A stretch of DNA of 64,000 bases from Flagellatimonas centrodinii (lineage in GTDB: Bacteria > Pseudomonadota > Gammaproteobacteria > Nevskiales > Nevskiaceae). Of this stretch, positions 62,594 to 64,000 are shown piece by piece. A program made the translations under genes and the position numbers. The notes under the pieces were generated by a model. That model was not told where the DNA came from. It made no database searches and saw only the letters and a list, made by a program, of their open reading frames with translations. Every line of letters begins with the position of its first letter. Within the stretch, counting starts at the first letter, position 1. The stretch is taken from assembly GCF_016918765.2 (NCBI RefSeq), contig NZ_CP092104.1, forward strand, positions 2,852,001 to 2,916,000. Reading direction: 5' to 3'.

Positions 62594-64000
62594 CGATCCC
62601 TTGTCCCGACTGCCGGCACCCGATGTGGCGCCGCGTTCGCGGTTACTGCCCTCGTTGATCTGGCTGGTGCCGCTGGTGGCGGCGCTGGTGGGACTGGTGC
62701 TGATCGTGCAGACCTACGCCGGGCGCGGGCCGACGATCACGATCCGCTTCGAGTCAGCCGAAGGCCTTGAGGCCGGCAAGACCGAGGTGAGGTTCAAGAA
62801 TGTGGTGATCGGGCGGGTTAGCACCATCGAGCTCAGTGAGGACCGCGAACAGGTGCTGGTCAGCGTTGATCTCAGCAAGGATGCCTCGTCGGTGGCGGTG
62901 GAGGACACCCGCTTCTGGGTGGTGCGGCCGCGCGCAGACCTCGGCGGCGTTTCCGGCCTCAACACCTTGTTGTCGGGCGCCTATGTCGGTGTCGATGTCG
63001 GTCGCAGTGACAAGCAGCAGCTGCATTTCACCGGGTTGGAGATTCCACCGGCGGTGACCAACGACCAACAGGGCACACGGTTCACCCTGACGCGTGAGGA
63101 CCTCGGCTCGCTGAACATCGGCTCGCCGATCTACTTCCGCAGCGTGCCGGTCGGCCGAGTGGTCGGGTTCGATCTCGACGAGAACGGCGAGGGTGTCACC
63201 CTGCAGGCGTTCATTGATGCCCCCTACGACCGCTTTGTGACCCGCCGCACGCGCTTCTGGAACGCCAGCGGGGTCAACGTCAATCTCGATGCCAATGGGC
63301 TCAAGCTCAATACCCAGTCGCTGGTGACCCTGTTGGCGGGTGGTTTGGCGTTCCAGTCGTTACCGGGCGGCAAGGAAGCGCCGGAGCCGGCGACGGAGAA
63401 CAGCACCTTCCGCGTTTACGACGACCAGGCCACCGCGCTGGCGCCGGCCGACCGCATCGCGATGACGGTCAAGATGCGGTTCTTCCAGTCCATGCGGGGC
63501 CTCTCCCGAGGTGCCATCGTTGATTTCAAGGGCGTTGAGCTGGGGGCCGTGACCGATACCGAGCTGGAATATGACCCCGGCCAAAAGCGCTTCGCATCAA
63601 CCGTGACTGCCACGGTCTATCCCGGGCGGCTCGGGCGCGCCTACGAACAGTTGCGGGCGCGGGAGGGCGGCGAAGACCCGGCGCCGGAGGTATTGTTCCA
63701 GCGGATGATCGACCGCGGCCTGCGGGCACAGCTGCGGAATGGCAACCTGATCACCGGGCAACTCTACGTGGCGCTGGATTTTATGCCCAAGGCGCCACGG
63801 GTGATCAGCAACCCGGATATCCGGCCGCTGGAGATTCCCACCGAGGCCGGCAGCTTCGACCAGTTGCAGGCGCAGATCGCCGATATCGTCACCAAGATCG
63901 ATAGCATTCCCTTCGGTGAAATCGGTGGCAATTTGCGCGATACGCTGAAGAGTGCGGAGCAGGTCATGAGGCAGATCGATACCGAAGTGGCCCCGGAGTT
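62580..64000 (+). CDS. pqiB: PqiB-like MlaD/MCE-domain protein, 3' end outside the window
   Basis: At least 473 residues, still open at the right edge. Seen: a short cytoplasmic start, one membrane helix (LPSLIWLVPLVAALVGLVLIVQTYAG), then repeated MCE/MlaD domains, each beginning like ITIRFESAEGLEAGKTEVRFKNVVIGRV; a second near TRFTLTREDLGSLNIGSPIYFRSVPVGRVVGF and a third near IAMTVKMRFFQSMRGLSRGAIVDFKGVELGAV. PqiB stacks such rings into a tube spanning the periplasm to carry lipids between membranes. It overlaps the second PqiA gene. A lipoprotein PqiC is expected just beyond the edge. Confidence 0.9.
   Translation, partial: MNDADDPLSRLPAPDVAPRSRLLPSLIWLVPLVAALVGLVLIVQTYAGRGPTITIRFESAEGLEAGKTEVRFKNVVIGRVSTIELSEDREQVLVSVDLSKDASSVAVEDTRFWVVRPRADLGGVSGLNTLLSGAYVGVDVGRSDKQQLHFTGLEIPPAVTNDQQGTRFTLTREDLGSLNIGSPIYFRSVPVGRVVGFDLDENGEGVTLQAFIDAPYDRFVTRRTRFWNASGVNVNLDANGLKLNTQSLVTLLAGGLAFQSLPGGKEAPEPATENSTFRVYDDQATALAPADRIAMTVKMRFFQSMRGLSRGAIVDFKGVELGAVTDTELEYDPGQKRFASTVTATVYPGRLGRAYEQLRAREGGEDPAPEVLFQRMIDRGLRAQLRNGNLITGQLYVALDFMPKAPRVISNPDIRPLEIPTEAGSFDQLQAQIADIVTKIDSIPFGEIGGNLRDTLKSAEQVMRQIDTEVAPE

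Overview
The window is a gene-dense, high-GC stretch of chromosome from a gammaproteobacterium. Supporting signs are the rpsP-rimM-trmD-rplS operon, the nrdR-ribD-ribE-ribB-ribH-nusB-thiL-pgpA run, the FmdB/DUF502/aspS order, a Xanthomonas-type Rrf2 regulator ahead of the suf genes, and a 3-ketoacyl synthase like Pseudomonas PA3286. My guess at order level (Nevskiales/Solimonadaceae-like) is weak inference only. I see no rRNA, tRNA, CRISPR array, prophage or insertion sequence. Both edges cut genes: a histidine kinase at the left and a PqiB/MlaD-family protein at the right.

Layout. 1-4.2 kb: tail of a NarL-type sensor kinase, a GFA-family protein and a large membrane GGDEF-EAL protein whose two catalytic domains look dead. 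4.3-9.6 kb: minus-strand SUF iron-sulfur operon (regulator, sufB, a 4-oxalocrotonate-tautomerase-like gene, sufC, sufD, sufS) with a clear promoter and palindromic operator. 9.6-14.4 kb: thioesterase, small hydrolase, a four-gene translationally coupled operon (two orphan proteins, a flavin reductase, a membrane-anchored alpha/beta hydrolase) and the KAS III-like enzyme. 14.4-18.4 kb: ribosomal protein/tRNA modification operon and htpG. 18.4-27.1 kb: NlpC/P60 lipoprotein, GST, trxB, sppA, hydrolase, murI, nadC, argF, sodB and grxD, a mix of envelope, NAD, arginine and redox housekeeping. 27.3-37.8 kb: an isocitrate dehydrogenase fused to two CBS domains, a MoaB/CinA-like protein, a DMT exporter, FmdB, DUF502, aspS, an unrecognised lipoprotein, nadA, glyA. 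37.9-43.6 kb: the riboflavin/thiamine/nusB operon. 43.7-50.8 kb: an AtuA-like protein, carbonic anhydrase, then the electron-transfer flavoprotein set (ETF-QO, EtfB, EtfA) with an enoyl-CoA-reductase-like SDR, suggesting active acyl-CoA oxidation.

50.8-56.7 kb is the most accessory-looking part: an orphan 369-residue protein, a glutaredoxin-MauE fusion divergent from a MerR-family regulator across a near-copy of a mercury-operon promoter, a four-helix membrane protein with the His/Asn/Tyr signature of styrene oxide isomerase, further small membrane proteins, an acetyltransferase, a DhlA-type haloalkane dehalogenase coupled to a DUF6010 protein, and a second GFA-family protein. 56.7-64 kb: ArsC-like reductase, a second DMT exporter, RluF-like pseudouridine synthase, a tandem-domain CoA-transferase, and a split pqiA-pqiA-pqiB lipid-transport operon.

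The strongest candidates for something not well described are the mer-like switch with an altered MerR sensor and leaderless start (about 52.6-53.1 kb), the styrene-oxide-isomerase-like membrane protein next to it, the isocitrate dehydrogenase-CBS fusion, and the tautomerase embedded in the suf operon.
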